NCBI RefSeq assembly: GCF_027270315.1
Contig: NZ_CP114413.1
Coordinates: 8,432,001 to 8,496,000, forward strand
Length of the DNA stretch: 64,000 nucleotides
Direction of reading: 5' to 3'
Source: Streptomyces cinnabarinus
Lineage (GTDB): Bacteria; Actinomycetota; Actinomycetes; Streptomycetales; Streptomycetaceae
Made by a program: the position numbers and the translations under genes. A model generated the notes under the pieces. That model saw only the letters and a program-made list of their open reading frames with translations, was not told the DNA's origin and did no database searches. Below are positions 40,323 through 49,287 of this stretch, piece by piece (within the stretch, counting starts at the first letter, position 1; each line of letters starts with the position of its first letter).

Positions 40323-42239
40323 TTGAGACGCAACACGCGCAGGCGCCCGACCGGCCCACGACGCGCGACCTTTGCCGCGATCGCGCTGATCCTGGGTGGC
40401 AGCGGGCTGGTGGCCACCAACATCTACGCCTCGGCGACCGAGGGGGACGGCGCATCCGCCCAGGACGGCGGGGCCACGATCGACTGCCCCGATGTGGGTG
40501 CCGAGTTGACGGCGGTCCCGGACGCCGCGAGGACGGACGTCGACAACGAACTCGCCGCCCTGGACGGCCAGATCACCGAGGCCTACAAGCAACTGCGGTC
40601 GGCGACACCGGAACAGCGGCAGGACACCGGCTTCACCGACGGCTCGATTATGAACCCGCTGGAGGAGAAGCGGGGCGCGAGCATCGAGCGGATCGCGGTG
40701 GCGATCGGCAACGCGGCGGGGGAGCGTCCCGACGGGCTCGAAGCGCTGGCGGGCTGCGAACTGAGCGTCCCCGAGGAGCAGCCGGAGGGCGGCCAGGGCG
40801 GAAACGGGCCCGTCGCCGCGGACTTCGTCGACATCAACACCATCCAGCCCAACGTCCAGGCGCCGGCCGCCGGGGAGGGCGCCTCCCAGGGCACCTTCAC
40901 CACCAGCTGCGGAGTCAACGAGAACGGCCTGTTCAACTCGGACAACGTCATCGTCGCGCCGGGTGTCTCCAACGGCGCCCACCACTTCCACGACTACATC
41001 GGCAACCAGGCCAACGACGCCTTCGCCAGCGACGAGGACCTGGCCGCGGCCGACACCAGCTGTGAGAACCAGAGCGACAAGTCCACGTACTACTGGCCCG
41101 TCCTGCGTCTGCAGAACGGCACCCAGGAGCAGGACGCCAACTCCCCCGGCGGCGGTATCGAGGGCAACGCCGGTGAGATCGTCACGCCGAAGGAGGTCAC
41201 GCTGACCTTCCAGGGCAGCCCGACCGGCGACGTGACCGCGATGCCGCGGCTGCTGCGCATCATCACCGGTGACGCGAAGGCCTTCGTCAACGGCACCGCC
41301 AACGCCAACGCGTCCTGGAGCTGCACCGGTCTTGAGGACCGGCAGTTGAAGGACAAGTACCCGCTCTGCCCCGAGGGCAGCGACGTGGTCCGCACCTTCA
41401 AGTTCCAGAGCTGCTGGGACGGGCGCAACATCGACAGCGCCAACCACCGCACCCACGTGGCCTTCGCGGCGGCCGACGGCTCCTGCCCCGGCGGCTTCCA
41501 GGCCATCCCGCAGCTCGTCCAGCGCATCGTCTACGACGTCGACGCCCCGAGCCTCGACGACGGCGGTCAGACGACCCCGCTCTTCGCGGTCGACTCCTTC
41601 CCCGAGCAGCTGCACAAGCCGGTCACGGACCACGGTGACTTCATCAACGTCTTCGACCAGGCGCTGATGGACGAGATGGTCGACTGCATCAACGAGGGCC
41701 GCGAGTGCGACGCCGGGGCGCTGCCTGAGGAGCCGCAGCAGCCGGAGGAGCCGCAGGAGCCTCAGCAGCCCGAGGAGCCGCAGGAGACGGAGCAGCCGCA
41801 GCAGCCGGAGGACCCGCAGGAGACCGAGGAGCCGCAGCAGCCGGAAGAGCCCCAGGAGACCGAGCAGCCGCAGGAGCCGCAGAACCCGGCCCCGACCGGT
41901 GACGACGACGGCGGACAGTCGGAGCCCGCGACCGAGGACCCGGCGGACGAGGACCCGGCCGCCTCCGCACCGGCCAACCAGCCGAAGACCAAGGCCACCG
42001 CGTCCCCGACCCGCACCGCCGAGGCTCCGGCCGAGGAGGTCGGCACCGCGACGGCCACGCCGACCCCGTCCCAGGCCGCCGTTGGCGCCGAGCAAGAGGC
42101 CCCGGCGTACGGGACCGCGCCCCAGACGGCGGGCGGCAGCCTCGCCGACACCGGCGCCAAGCTGTGGCCGGCTGCCGCCGGAGCGGTACTGCTCCTCGTC
42201 GGCATCGTGCTGCTGCGTCAGGTCCGCCGCCGGGCGTGA
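40323..42239 (+). CDS. DUF1996 cell-surface protein with LAXTG sorting signal
   Basis: A 638-residue protein started by TTG at 40323 with AGGAG upstream. A signal peptide (AIALILGGSGLVATNIYASA) is followed by DUF1996 at about residues 170-450, with the characteristic GVSNGAHHFHDYIGN and CWDGRNIDSANHRTHVAF. A long Pro/Glu/Gln repeat at about 470-525 and an Ala/Pro/Thr linker lead to the sorting signal SLADTG, a hydrophobic segment and RQVRRRA, matching the LAXTG signals used by class E sortases in Streptomyces. It is probably attached to the cell wall. DUF1996 proteins occur in both fungi and actinobacteria, and their activity is unknown. Confidence 0.9.
   Translation: MRRNTRRRPTGPRRATFAAIALILGGSGLVATNIYASATEGDGASAQDGGATIDCPDVGAELTAVPDAARTDVDNELAALDGQITEAYKQLRSATPEQRQDTGFTDGSIMNPLEEKRGASIERIAVAIGNAAGERPDGLEALAGCELSVPEEQPEGGQGGNGPVAADFVDINTIQPNVQAPAAGEGASQGTFTTSCGVNENGLFNSDNVIVAPGVSNGAHHFHDYIGNQANDAFASDEDLAAADTSCENQSDKSTYYWPVLRLQNGTQEQDANSPGGGIEGNAGEIVTPKEVTLTFQGSPTGDVTAMPRLLRIITGDAKAFVNGTANANASWSCTGLEDRQLKDKYPLCPEGSDVVRTFKFQSCWDGRNIDSANHRTHVAFAAADGSCPGGFQAIPQLVQRIVYDVDAPSLDDGGQTTPLFAVDSFPEQLHKPVTDHGDFINVFDQALMDEMVDCINEGRECDAGALPEEPQQPEEPQEPQQPEEPQETEQPQQPEDPQETEEPQQPEEPQETEQPQEPQNPAPTGDDDGGQSEPATEDPADEDPAASAPANQPKTKATASPTRTAEAPAEEVGTATATPTPSQAAVGAEQEAPAYGTAPQTAGGSLADTGAKLWPAAAGAVLLLVGIVLLRQVRRRA
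41734..41884 (+). repeat. Tandem coding repeat (EEPQ-rich)
   Basis: Short imperfect repeats of GAGGAGCCGCAG-like units encode runs of EPQQPEEPQE(T) in the stalk of the DUF1996 protein. They are coding, not regulatory, and likely expand or contract by slippage. Confidence 0.8.
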
Positions 42240-42248
42240 GGGAGGCCG

Positions 42249-42810
42249 TCAGGAGCGCCGACCGGGAGGTCCGTAGCCGGTGGGGACTTCCCCCAGACCC
42301 GGATGCACGACCTCCGGCTCGTCCTCGTCCACGGGGAACGTCCGATACGTCTCCGTGGCACCGGGAAGGGTGGTCGTGTCGGCGCCCCGCGGCCTGTCCC
42401 AGTCCGGATGCAGCCGCAACGGCAGTCCGTTCGCGTGGTGTCGAGCTTCAGCCGGACACGTACGGTGTCCCGCTTGTGCACGGTGTACGAGAACCCGGCG
42501 GGCGGGGCCCTACGTCGTCGAAGTCGACGGCGTTCTCGGCCATGACCCGTTCGTCGCCACCGGTCGGTTCGTCGGCCTTCCGCTGCATCCGGGAGGTCGA
42601 CATGCCGTCCGGGAAGGCATAGGCCGGGGGACAGCCCACCGGGTCGGCCCGGACGACGAGGGGCGGGGCGGCCGGTGGCTCGTCGTCACTGAACACGGCC
42701 CCGCCCCCTTCGTCGAGCCACGTCATCACCTGCGTGGCCAGCGCGGCCCCGAGCGGCGCGAGAAACGCCCCGGCGAGGATCGGGGGTGGATTGGCTCGAA
42801 CGAGTGCCAC
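42249..42810 (-). pseudogene. Frameshifted hypothetical gene
   Basis: Three reading frames on the minus strand carry adjoining coding-like segments. Frame one runs from GTG 42810 (MALVRANPPPILAGAFLAPLG... to NAVDFDDVG). Frame two continues with YTVHKRDTVRVRLKLDTTRTD. Frame three ends with LPLRLHPDWDRPRGADTTTLPG, TYRTFPVDEDEPEVVHPGLGEVP and a stop at 42249. Two frameshifts are thus needed to join them into one protein. I do not recognise the family. It is either a pseudogene or the result of two sequencing errors. Confidence 0.65.
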
Positions 42811-42831
42811 CCGGCCCGCTCGCCCGGAACC

Positions 42832-43731
42832 CTACGCCGTGGCCGGCGTGTAGTGGGAGGCGTCGTCGCCCTCGATGACATGGCTGAGGCTGCCGTCGAC
42901 TCCGGCGGGGATGTCGCCCGCGACGGTCACCCGGTGCAGGAGACGGGGCAGGTCGCCGTAGTCGTCCGGGGCGTAGTGCTGGGTGATGCGGTTGTCGAAC
43001 AGCACGACGTCGCCCGGATTCCAGGCCACCCGCACGATGTTCTCCGGCCGGGTGACGTACGACTGGAACAGACGGAGCAGATCCCGTGATTCGGACGCGC
43101 TCAGGCCGACGATGCTCTGTGCGAACCCGCCGATGAACAGGCCGCGTTCGCCGGTCTCGGGGTGGACCCGGACGACTGGGTGGGCGGTGCGGTACTTCCG
43201 CGAGACGAACTGGCGCCGGTGCTCGGCGGCCTTCTCGCTCTTCGGGGCGGCATAGTCGTAGTCGTTGCTGTGCACCGCCCAGAGCTTGTCCGCCAGCTCG
43301 CGCAGCGGCTCGGGCAGATCCCGGTACGCGGCGGCCGAGTTGGCGATGAGGGTGTTGCCGCCGTAGGGCGGGATCACGATGCCGCGCAGCGTGGACGCCT
43401 TGGGCGGGGTGCGGACGAAGGTGACGTCGGTGTGCCACTGGTTGGCCCGGATGCCCTCCTCCCCGTCGACAGGCAGGATGTGCGGCTGGCCGTCCACGGC
43501 GGGGACCGTGGGATGGGCGGTGGTCAGCTCGCCGAAGAGGGCGGCGAAACGGAGCTGACCCGCGTCGTCCAGGTGCTGGTCACGGAAGACGAGCGCCTTG
43601 TGCTCCAGGAGCGCGGAGTTGATCTCGGAGACCAGGGCGGGGGCGAGTTCGGTGGTCAGGTCCACGCCGTGGATCTCGGCGCCGACGCGTCCGCCGATCC
43701 GGCGTACGTCGAATCCGGTGCTGGTGGTCAT
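42832..43731 (-). CDS. TauD/TfdA family Fe(II)/2-oxoglutarate dioxygenase
   Basis: A 299-residue alpha-ketoglutarate dioxygenase. The iron ligands are in QWHTDVTF (His, Asp) and LLHRVTVAGD (distal His), with VVLFDNRITQHYA in between. VRRIGGRVGAEIHGVDL is the TauD start and LEHKALVFRDQHL follows. Members oxidise taurine or alkyl sulfate esters to release sulfite or sulfate. As the last gene of an operon with an ABC importer and a flavin monooxygenase, it fits organosulfur use. It lies 14 bp behind the monooxygenase gene. Confidence 0.93.
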   Translation of the reverse strand: MTTSTGFDVRRIGGRVGAEIHGVDLTTELAPALVSEINSALLEHKALVFRDQHLDDAGQLRFAALFGELTTAHPTVPAVDGQPHILPVDGEEGIRANQWHTDVTFVRTPPKASTLRGIVIPPYGGNTLIANSAAAYRDLPEPLRELADKLWAVHSNDYDYAAPKSEKAAEHRRQFVSRKYRTAHPVVRVHPETGERGLFIGGFAQSIVGLSASESRDLLRLFQSYVTRPENIVRVAWNPGDVVLFDNRITQHYAPDDYGDLPRLLHRVTVAGDIPAGVDGSLSHVIEGDDASHYTPATA

Positions 43732-43745
43732 GGGTGGGCTTCCTT

Positions 43746-45098
43746 TCAGACGGTGATCGGTTGTCCGGCCGGGGTGGCCAGCCGGTTGGCGGGGCGGGGC
43801 AGTCCGTAGTGGTCGCGCAGGGTGCGGCCGGTGTACTCGGTGCGGAACAGGCCGCGCTGCTGGAGGATCGGCACGACGTGGTCGACGAAGTCCTCCAGGC
43901 CGCCCGGCAGATGCGGCGGCATGATGTTGAAGCCGTCGGCGGCGCCCTGGGTGAACCACTCCTGGATCTGGTCGGCGACCTGCTCGGGGGTGCCGGCGAA
44001 GACCCGGTGGCCGCGTCCGGCGCCGAGGCGGGCGATCAGCTCGCGCAGGGTGAGACCGTCCCGCCGGGCGAGTTCGGCGACCAGCGTGAAGCGGCTCTTG
44101 TTGCCGTTGATGTCCCGCTCCTCGGGCAGCTCCGGCAGCGGTCCGTCCAGCGGCAGCCCGGTCAGCTCGGTGCCGAGCATCCCGGAGAGCTGGGCGAGCC
44201 CGTACTCAGGAACCTGAAGCTCCGTCAACTCCTGTTCCAGGAGGCGAGCTTCGGCCTCCGTGGAGCCGATGACCGGGGCGATGCCGGGCAGGACCAGCAA
44301 CTGGTCCTCCGTACGGCCGTGGCGGGCCAACCGGGACTTGAGGTCCTTGTAGAAGGCCTGGCCGTCGGCGAGGGTCTGCTGCGCGGTGAAGACGGCCTCG
44401 GCGTACTGGGCGGCGAACTCCTTGCCGTCCTCCGACGAACCGGCCTGCACCAGCAGCGGATAGCCCTGCGGGGAGCGCGGCACGTTCAGGGCGCCGTGCA
44501 CCCCGAAGTACTCGCCGCGGTGCTCGACGTCCCGCACCTTGGCGGTGTCGGCGTACAGTCCGCGCTCCCGGTCCAGGAGGATCGCGTCGTCCTCCCAGCT
44601 GTCCCACAGCTTGGTGGCGACATCGACGAACTCCCGTGCCCGCGCATAGCGCAGCCCGTGTTCCAGGTGGGTGTCCTGCCCGAAGTTGCGGGCCTCGTTC
44701 ACGGTGCCGGAGGTGACGATGTTCCAGCCCGCCCGGCCCCCGCTGATGTGGTCGAGGGAGGCGAACTTGCGGGCGGTGTGGAAGGGCTCGTTGAAGGTGG
44801 TGGAGACGGTGGCGATCAGGCCGATGTGCTCGGTGACCGCCGCCAGGGCGGACAGCAGGGTCAGCGGCTCGAACCCGCCGAGCGCGTTGTGCCGGACGTT
44901 GCCCCACAGGGCGAGGCCGTCGGCGAGGAACACCGAGTCGAGCAGGCCGCGTTCGGCGGTCTGCGCGAGCTGCTGGAAGTAGCGCGGATCGGTGACCCGT
45001 TCGGGCTGGGTGAGGGGGTGCCGCCAGGCGGCGTCGTGGTGGCCGGCGTTCATCAGGAAGGCGTTGAGGTGCAGTTGGCGATCGCTGGTCGCGGTCAT
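43746..45098 (-). CDS. NtaA/SoxA-type FMN-dependent monooxygenase
   Basis: A 450-residue luciferase-like monooxygenase of the NtaA/SnaA/DmoA group: LHLNAFLMNAGHHDAAWRHP, TAERGLLDSVFLADGLALWG, STTFNEPFHTARKFASLDHISGGRAGWNIVTS and PLLVQAGSSEDGKEFAAQYAEAVFT. It needs reduced FMN from a separate reductase, which is not seen in this operon. Members cleave C-S bonds of sulfonates, dibenzothiophene sulfone or dimethyl sulfide. The operon context supports an organosulfur substrate. Confidence 0.93.
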   Translation of the reverse strand: MTATSDRQLHLNAFLMNAGHHDAAWRHPLTQPERVTDPRYFQQLAQTAERGLLDSVFLADGLALWGNVRHNALGGFEPLTLLSALAAVTEHIGLIATVSTTFNEPFHTARKFASLDHISGGRAGWNIVTSGTVNEARNFGQDTHLEHGLRYARAREFVDVATKLWDSWEDDAILLDRERGLYADTAKVRDVEHRGEYFGVHGALNVPRSPQGYPLLVQAGSSEDGKEFAAQYAEAVFTAQQTLADGQAFYKDLKSRLARHGRTEDQLLVLPGIAPVIGSTEAEARLLEQELTELQVPEYGLAQLSGMLGTELTGLPLDGPLPELPEERDINGNKSRFTLVAELARRDGLTLRELIARLGAGRGHRVFAGTPEQVADQIQEWFTQGAADGFNIMPPHLPGGLEDFVDHVVPILQQRGLFRTEYTGRTLRDHYGLPRPANRLATPAGQPITV

Positions 45099-45136
45099 GG
45101 GGTTCCTCGGGGGACGGGGATGGGCACAGAGGGCTT

Positions 45137-46021
45137 TCAGGCGCGGACGGGGACGCGCCAGGAGCTGAGCCGGCGTTCCACGGTCACCAGGAGCTGGTTG
45201 AAGGCCACGCCGATGGCGGAGATCGTGATGATGCCCGCGTACATCTGCGGGATCGCGAAGTTGTACTGCGAGGCGTTGATCAGATAGCCGAGACCCGCCT
45301 TGGCACCGATCATCTCGGCGGCGACGAGGACCAGGATGGACACGGCCCCGGCCAGCCGGATGCCGGTGAACATCACCGGCACCGACGCCGGCAGGATGAC
45401 CTTCTGGAACAGCCGGGGCGCGGACAGGTCCATCGACCTGGCGAGCTTCAGAAGGGTCGGATCGACGTTGCGGACCGCGCTGATCGTGTTGAGCAGGATC
45501 GGCCAGGTGCACGCGTACACCACGATGGAGATCTTCGAGGTCTCGCCGATGCCCAGCAGCAGGACGAACACCGGCAGCAGCGCCAGCGCGGCGGTGTTGC
45601 GGAACACCTCCAGCAGCGGTCCCAGCAGGTCGGCGACCGGCCGGTACCAGCCGATCAGCAGGCCGAGCGGGACGGCGACGGCCACGGCGATGCCGAAGCC
45701 GCTGAACGAACGGACCAGGCTGGCACGGGCGTTGTCGGCGAGCTGGCCGTCGGCCGCCAGCCCCCACCACGCCTGGGCGACCTCGCTGAACGGCGGCAGG
45801 AAGGTCCGGTCGACCAGGCCGAGCCGCGGTGCGGTCTCCCAGAGCAGCAGCAGCGCCGCGATCGCGGCGGACTTCGTGACCGCGGTCAACAGCAGCCGCA
45901 GCGCGCGGCGGACCCGGCCGAAGTCGCGCTTCGCCGCGTCGAGGTCCAGGGGCCCGACCGAGAGCGCCGGGACCGGCTCGCTCGGTGCCGTGACCGTCCC
46001 GGTGGTCGTGGTGGTGCTCAT
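45137..46021 (-). CDS. ABC transporter permease (SsuC/TauC-like)
   Basis: A 294-residue permease whose ATG overlaps the ATPase stop (ATGA). About six membrane segments are visible, and the TauC/SsuC-type motif GIGETSKISIVVYACTWPILLNTISAVRNVDPTLLKLARSM, the EAA-like loop and the GIRLAGAVSILVLVAAEMIGAKAGLGYLI end are typical. It forms the pore for sulfonate-type substrates. Confidence 0.94.
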   Translation of the reverse strand: MSTTTTTGTVTAPSEPVPALSVGPLDLDAAKRDFGRVRRALRLLLTAVTKSAAIAALLLLWETAPRLGLVDRTFLPPFSEVAQAWWGLAADGQLADNARASLVRSFSGFGIAVAVAVPLGLLIGWYRPVADLLGPLLEVFRNTAALALLPVFVLLLGIGETSKISIVVYACTWPILLNTISAVRNVDPTLLKLARSMDLSAPRLFQKVILPASVPVMFTGIRLAGAVSILVLVAAEMIGAKAGLGYLINASQYNFAIPQMYAGIITISAIGVAFNQLLVTVERRLSSWRVPVRA

Positions 46022-46836
46022 ACGGCGGCCTCCTCCTTCTCCAACTGCTGGGCCCTGGCCACCTCGTCGTGCAGCAGCGACCAGATCTGGTGCCGGTACC
46101 GCGCGAACTCCGCACTGGACCGCAGGTCGTCGGTGGCCGTACGGGAGTCGAAGGCGACCGGCACGATCTCCTTGATGCGGCCCGGCCGCGAGGTCATGAC
46201 GGCGACTCGCTGTCCCAGGTACACGGCTTCGTCGATGCCGTGGGTGATGAAGACGACGGTCTTGCCGGTGCGCTGCCAGATGCGCAGCAGTTCGTCCTGG
46301 AGCGACTCCCGGGTCTGGGCGTCGAGCGCGGCGAACGGCTCGTCCATCAGCAGCACTTGGGGGTCGTAGGCGAGGCTGCGGGCGATGGCCACCCGCTGGC
46401 GCATCCCGCCGGACAGTTCGTGGGGGTGGCGGTCCTCGAACCCGGTGAGGCCGACCAGGTCCAGGAACTCCTTGGCGCGTGCGGCGCGTTGACGCCGGGG
46501 CACGCCGGTGGCCTCCAGGCCGAACTCGACGTTGCCCTGTGCGGTGCGCCACGGCAGCAGCGCGTACTGCTGGAACACGATGCCCCGGTCCAGGCCCGGC
46601 TCGGTGACGGGTGTGCCGTCGAGCAGGATCCGCCCGGAGGTGGGCCGGGTGAGGCCGCCGAGCAGATCCAGCAGGGTCGATTTTCCGCAGCCGCTCGGAC
46701 CGACCAGGACGACGAACTCCCCGGCCGCTATCTCCAGATCGATTCCGTCGAGGGCGGTGAATCGACGGGCCTGCCGATTCCCCGCCCGGTCCTTGACGGT
46801 GAATTCCTTCCTCACGTCCTCGAACACGATCGTCAT
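46018..46836 (-). CDS. ABC transporter ATP-binding protein (SsuB/TauB-like)
   Basis: A 272-residue ATPase with Walker A GPSGCGKST, Q-loop FQQYALLPW, signature LSGGMRQRV, Walker B LLMDEPF, and the switch His in VFITHGIDEAVYL. It starts 5 bp after the substrate-binding gene and overlaps the permease by 4 bp. Like other Ssu/Tau ATPases, it energises uptake of the sulfonate-type substrate. Confidence 0.95.
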   Translation of the reverse strand: MTIVFEDVRKEFTVKDRAGNRQARRFTALDGIDLEIAAGEFVVLVGPSGCGKSTLLDLLGGLTRPTSGRILLDGTPVTEPGLDRGIVFQQYALLPWRTAQGNVEFGLEATGVPRRQRAARAKEFLDLVGLTGFEDRHPHELSGGMRQRVAIARSLAYDPQVLLMDEPFAALDAQTRESLQDELLRIWQRTGKTVVFITHGIDEAVYLGQRVAVMTSRPGRIKEIVPVAFDSRTATDDLRSSAEFARYRHQIWSLLHDEVARAQQLEKEEAAV

Positions 46837-46841
46837 GGGAA

Positions 46842-47870
46842 TCAGCTCCCGCTCTTCGGGGCGGCGTTGAATTCATTGGTGTAGAGATCCGACAGAGTGA
46901 CCTGGCCCTTGTCGATATCGCCGCGCTCGGTCAGCCAGTCGATCCACAGCTGGAGTTCCTTTCCGGTGATCCGGCCCGCCGTTTCGGCGACACCGAAGGA
47001 ACGCCAGTACTTCAGGGCGGCGGTGTCCTCGTTCCGGCCGCGCTTTTTCACGATGCTCGTCATACGGGCGACGACTTCCTCGTGCGGAGTGCTGCGGGAC
47101 CACTCAATCGCCTTTCCGACGGCGGTGACGAAGGTCCGGACGGTGTCGGGGTTCTGCTGGAGGAAGCGGTCGGTCATCACAAAGGTCCCGGCGCTGAACG
47201 CGCCGAGCAGCTGATAGTCGGTGAACAGCGGACGGATGCCGCCGGTCGCCAGCGCCTTGTCCCGCAGTACGCCGCCGAGTACGGCCACGTCGATCTGCTT
47301 CTGGCGCAGCGACTGCTCGGTGTTGACCGGGGGCACCACCAGCGGCTCGACCTTGTCGATGTCGGTCGGGGAGAGCCCCTCGCGCTGGAGATAGATGTCC
47401 AGCATGGCCTCGGCGTGCGCGCCGAGGGTGTTCATCCCGACCCTCTTGCCGATCAGGTCCCGCGCCGAGCGGATGGGGCTGTCCGCAAGGACGTAGTAGC
47501 CGCTGTACGCGTGCTTGTCGGAGCCGTAATAGCTGATGACGGCCTTGATGGGGGCGTTGTTCGCGGCCAGTTTGACCACCGCGCCGTTGAACGCGCCGCC
47601 GAAGTCGACCTGGCCGGTCGCCGCGGACTGGATGTCCTGCGGACCGCTGATCGTGTTGCCGACCCACTCCAGCTTCACGTCCATGAGATAGCCGAGGTCC
47701 TCGGCCAGTTCGGGCAGGGTGACCTGGCCCGCCCAGCCCTGGTACCGCAGCGTCCTGGTCCCGCCCTTGCCGGCGGTGGCTCCGGTCGCGGCAGTGCCGC
47801 AGCTGACGGCCAGGGTCGAGAGGCCGAGCAGAGTGAGGAACTGACGTCGGGTGGATGCCGTCGTGGCCAT
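46842..47870 (-). CDS. ABC transporter substrate-binding protein (SsuA/TauA-like)
   Basis: A 342-residue substrate-binding protein with a Tat-like signal (RRQFLTLLGLSTLAVSC) that ends in a lipobox cysteine. The periplasmic-type fold has RYQGWAGQVTLPELAEDLGYL, NTISGPQDIQSAATGQVDFGGAFNGAVVKLAAN, and IGKRVGMNTLGAHAEAMLDIYLQREGL, typical of NMT1/THI5-like and SsuA proteins. AGGA precedes the ATG by 7 nt. It is the first structural gene behind the leader peptide. Confidence 0.94.
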   Translation of the reverse strand: MATTASTRRQFLTLLGLSTLAVSCGTAATGATAGKGGTRTLRYQGWAGQVTLPELAEDLGYLMDVKLEWVGNTISGPQDIQSAATGQVDFGGAFNGAVVKLAANNAPIKAVISYYGSDKHAYSGYYVLADSPIRSARDLIGKRVGMNTLGAHAEAMLDIYLQREGLSPTDIDKVEPLVVPPVNTEQSLRQKQIDVAVLGGVLRDKALATGGIRPLFTDYQLLGAFSAGTFVMTDRFLQQNPDTVRTFVTAVGKAIEWSRSTPHEEVVARMTSIVKKRGRNEDTAALKYWRSFGVAETAGRITGKELQLWIDWLTERGDIDKGQVTLSDLYTNEFNAAPKSGS

Positions 47871-47980
47871 GGCAGGGTCCTGTTCAGGAAAGCGGGGCGG
47901 GGAAAACGGGCAGGCGTCGGTGAATTGAGCGGTATCCCGCGGAATCCGACGGTGAAAGGGAGCGAGCGGAATCGTGCCGG

Positions 47981-48073
47981 TCAGCGCGTACGGCGGCCGG
48001 CGGCACAGATGGCGCTGGCCTGACGTCGCAGATCGACGTGCAGCCGCGCGGCGAGGATCTCGAACTTGCTCAC
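47981..48073 (-). CDS. Leader peptide of the sulfur operon (RLHVDLRRQ type)
   Basis: A 30-codon frame starts with GTG at 48073 and ends TGA at 47981. Its core reads ARLHVDLRRQASAIC and contains one Cys codon near the C-terminus. The same small peptide precedes cysteine and sulfonate genes in many actinobacteria and is thought to act as an attenuator that responds to cysteine supply. On the minus strand, a TTGACC -35 box (about 48108-48113) and a weak -10 place the transcription start at or near the GTG, so translation is probably leaderless. It is too short for ordinary gene calling. The 110 bp between it and the transporter gene would hold the attenuating structure. Confidence 0.85.
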   Translation of the reverse strand: MSKFEILAARLHVDLRRQASAICAAGRRTR

Positions 48074-48115
48074 AGCCAAGACAGTTGCAGCGAAATCCAG
48101 CCAGGTCAATGTCGC
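48074..48115 (-). promoter_or_regulatory. Promoter for the leader peptide and sulfur operon
   Basis: On the minus strand, TTGACC is followed after 17 bp by AACTGT, and 7 bp after that comes the GTG of the leader peptide. The -10 is weak. The arrangement suggests a leaderless transcript. Confidence 0.5.
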
Positions 48116-48372
48116 CCGCGATCGTGACTCACGTTCGCAATGGTGTGACATACGTGCGCAGTACGGGGTTCACAATTCCCCCGGGACAGCACGGTGGCCC
48201 ACTGCTGCGGGCCGGTTTGCTCGGCCGGCTCACGCCCAGGGGTCGGTGAAGGAACGTCCGGGCACCGGCTTGGTGACCAGGGCGTACAGCGCCGCGGATC
48301 CGCTCCCGACGAGCGCACCGCGATCCCCCCTCCTACGCTCGAAGAGTCAGCGCGCCCGTCGACAGGAGCCCC

Positions 48373-49287
48373 GTGGACATCGACACGGTCGCCGATGAGC
48401 TGTACGCGCTGCGGCCGGAGAACTTCACGGCGGCGCGCAATGCCCGCATGGCCGCGGCCCGCACCTCCGGCGACCGGGCCCTCGCGGAGCGGATCGGCGC
48501 CCTGCGCCGCCCCAGCCTCGCCGCCTGGGTCAGCAATCTCCTGGTCCGGGAACGCCCGGAGGAGGTGGAGGCCCTGCTCCGGCTCGGAGAGGGTCTGCGA
48601 CAGGCGCACCAGGATCTGGACGGGGCCCGGCTCCGGGAACTGACCGGGCAGCAGCGGACCTTGATCAGAGCTGTCTCCCGGGAGGCCGGGCAGCTGGCGA
48701 CGCGGGCGGGTCACCCGGTCGGTGAGGACGTGGGGCGTGCGGTGGAGGGCACCCTGCACGCTGTACTGGCCGACCCCGAGGCGGCCGCGCAGTGGGCCAC
48801 CGGCCACCTGGTCAGACCGCTGGAGGCGACCGTCGGATTCCCCGAGGTGAGCCCGACCGCGGCGCGCCGGACTCCGACCCGCCCAGCGATGGGCGGCGAC
48901 GACGTGACGGGCCCGACCGCGGCACCCCGCCCCCCGTCCCGCCCGAAGAAGGGCCGCGACGACGAGGGGCTGACCCGGGCCCGGGAGGATGCCGAGGCGG
49001 CGGAGCGCGCACTGCGGGCGCTGGAGAAGGAGGCCGCCGCGGCCGAGCGGGAGTCGGTGGCGTCCCAGCGGCGGGCTGCCGAACTCAAGGATCGAGTGGG
49101 CGAGTTGACCGAGGAACTGAGCCGCGCCAAGGCGGACCACCGGCAGGCGTCCGAGGAGGAGCGCCGGGCGCGGGAGGAGCTACGGGCGGCGGAACGCCGG
49201 GTGCGTGAGGCGCGACGCCGTGCGGAGACGGCCGCCGCCCGGCTGGAGGGGCACTCGGGCCCCGTCAGACCCGCGCCGGGGCGGTGA
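48373..49287 (+). CDS. Coiled-coil hypothetical protein
   Basis: A 304-residue protein with GTG start. The N-terminal part (MDIDTVADELYALRPENFTAARNARMAAAR to LVRERPEEVEALLRLGEGLR) is a conserved helical domain common in Streptomyces. A Pro/Arg-rich linker follows, then a long coiled coil of about 90 residues rich in Ala, Glu and Arg. I do not recognise a named family. Its 3' end overlaps the convergent dehydrogenase gene by 23 bp. Confidence 0.8.
   Translation: MDIDTVADELYALRPENFTAARNARMAAARTSGDRALAERIGALRRPSLAAWVSNLLVRERPEEVEALLRLGEGLRQAHQDLDGARLRELTGQQRTLIRAVSREAGQLATRAGHPVGEDVGRAVEGTLHAVLADPEAAAQWATGHLVRPLEATVGFPEVSPTAARRTPTRPAMGGDDVTGPTAAPRPPSRPKKGRDDEGLTRAREDAEAAERALRALEKEAAAAERESVASQRRAAELKDRVGELTEELSRAKADHRQASEEERRAREELRAAERRVREARRRAETAAARLEGHSGPVRPAPGR

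Noticed and set aside
41734..41884. Tandem repeats that could suggest a CRISPR or minisatellite
   Set aside because: They are in frame in the DUF1996 gene and encode a Pro/Glu/Gln stalk; there are no spacers of constant length.
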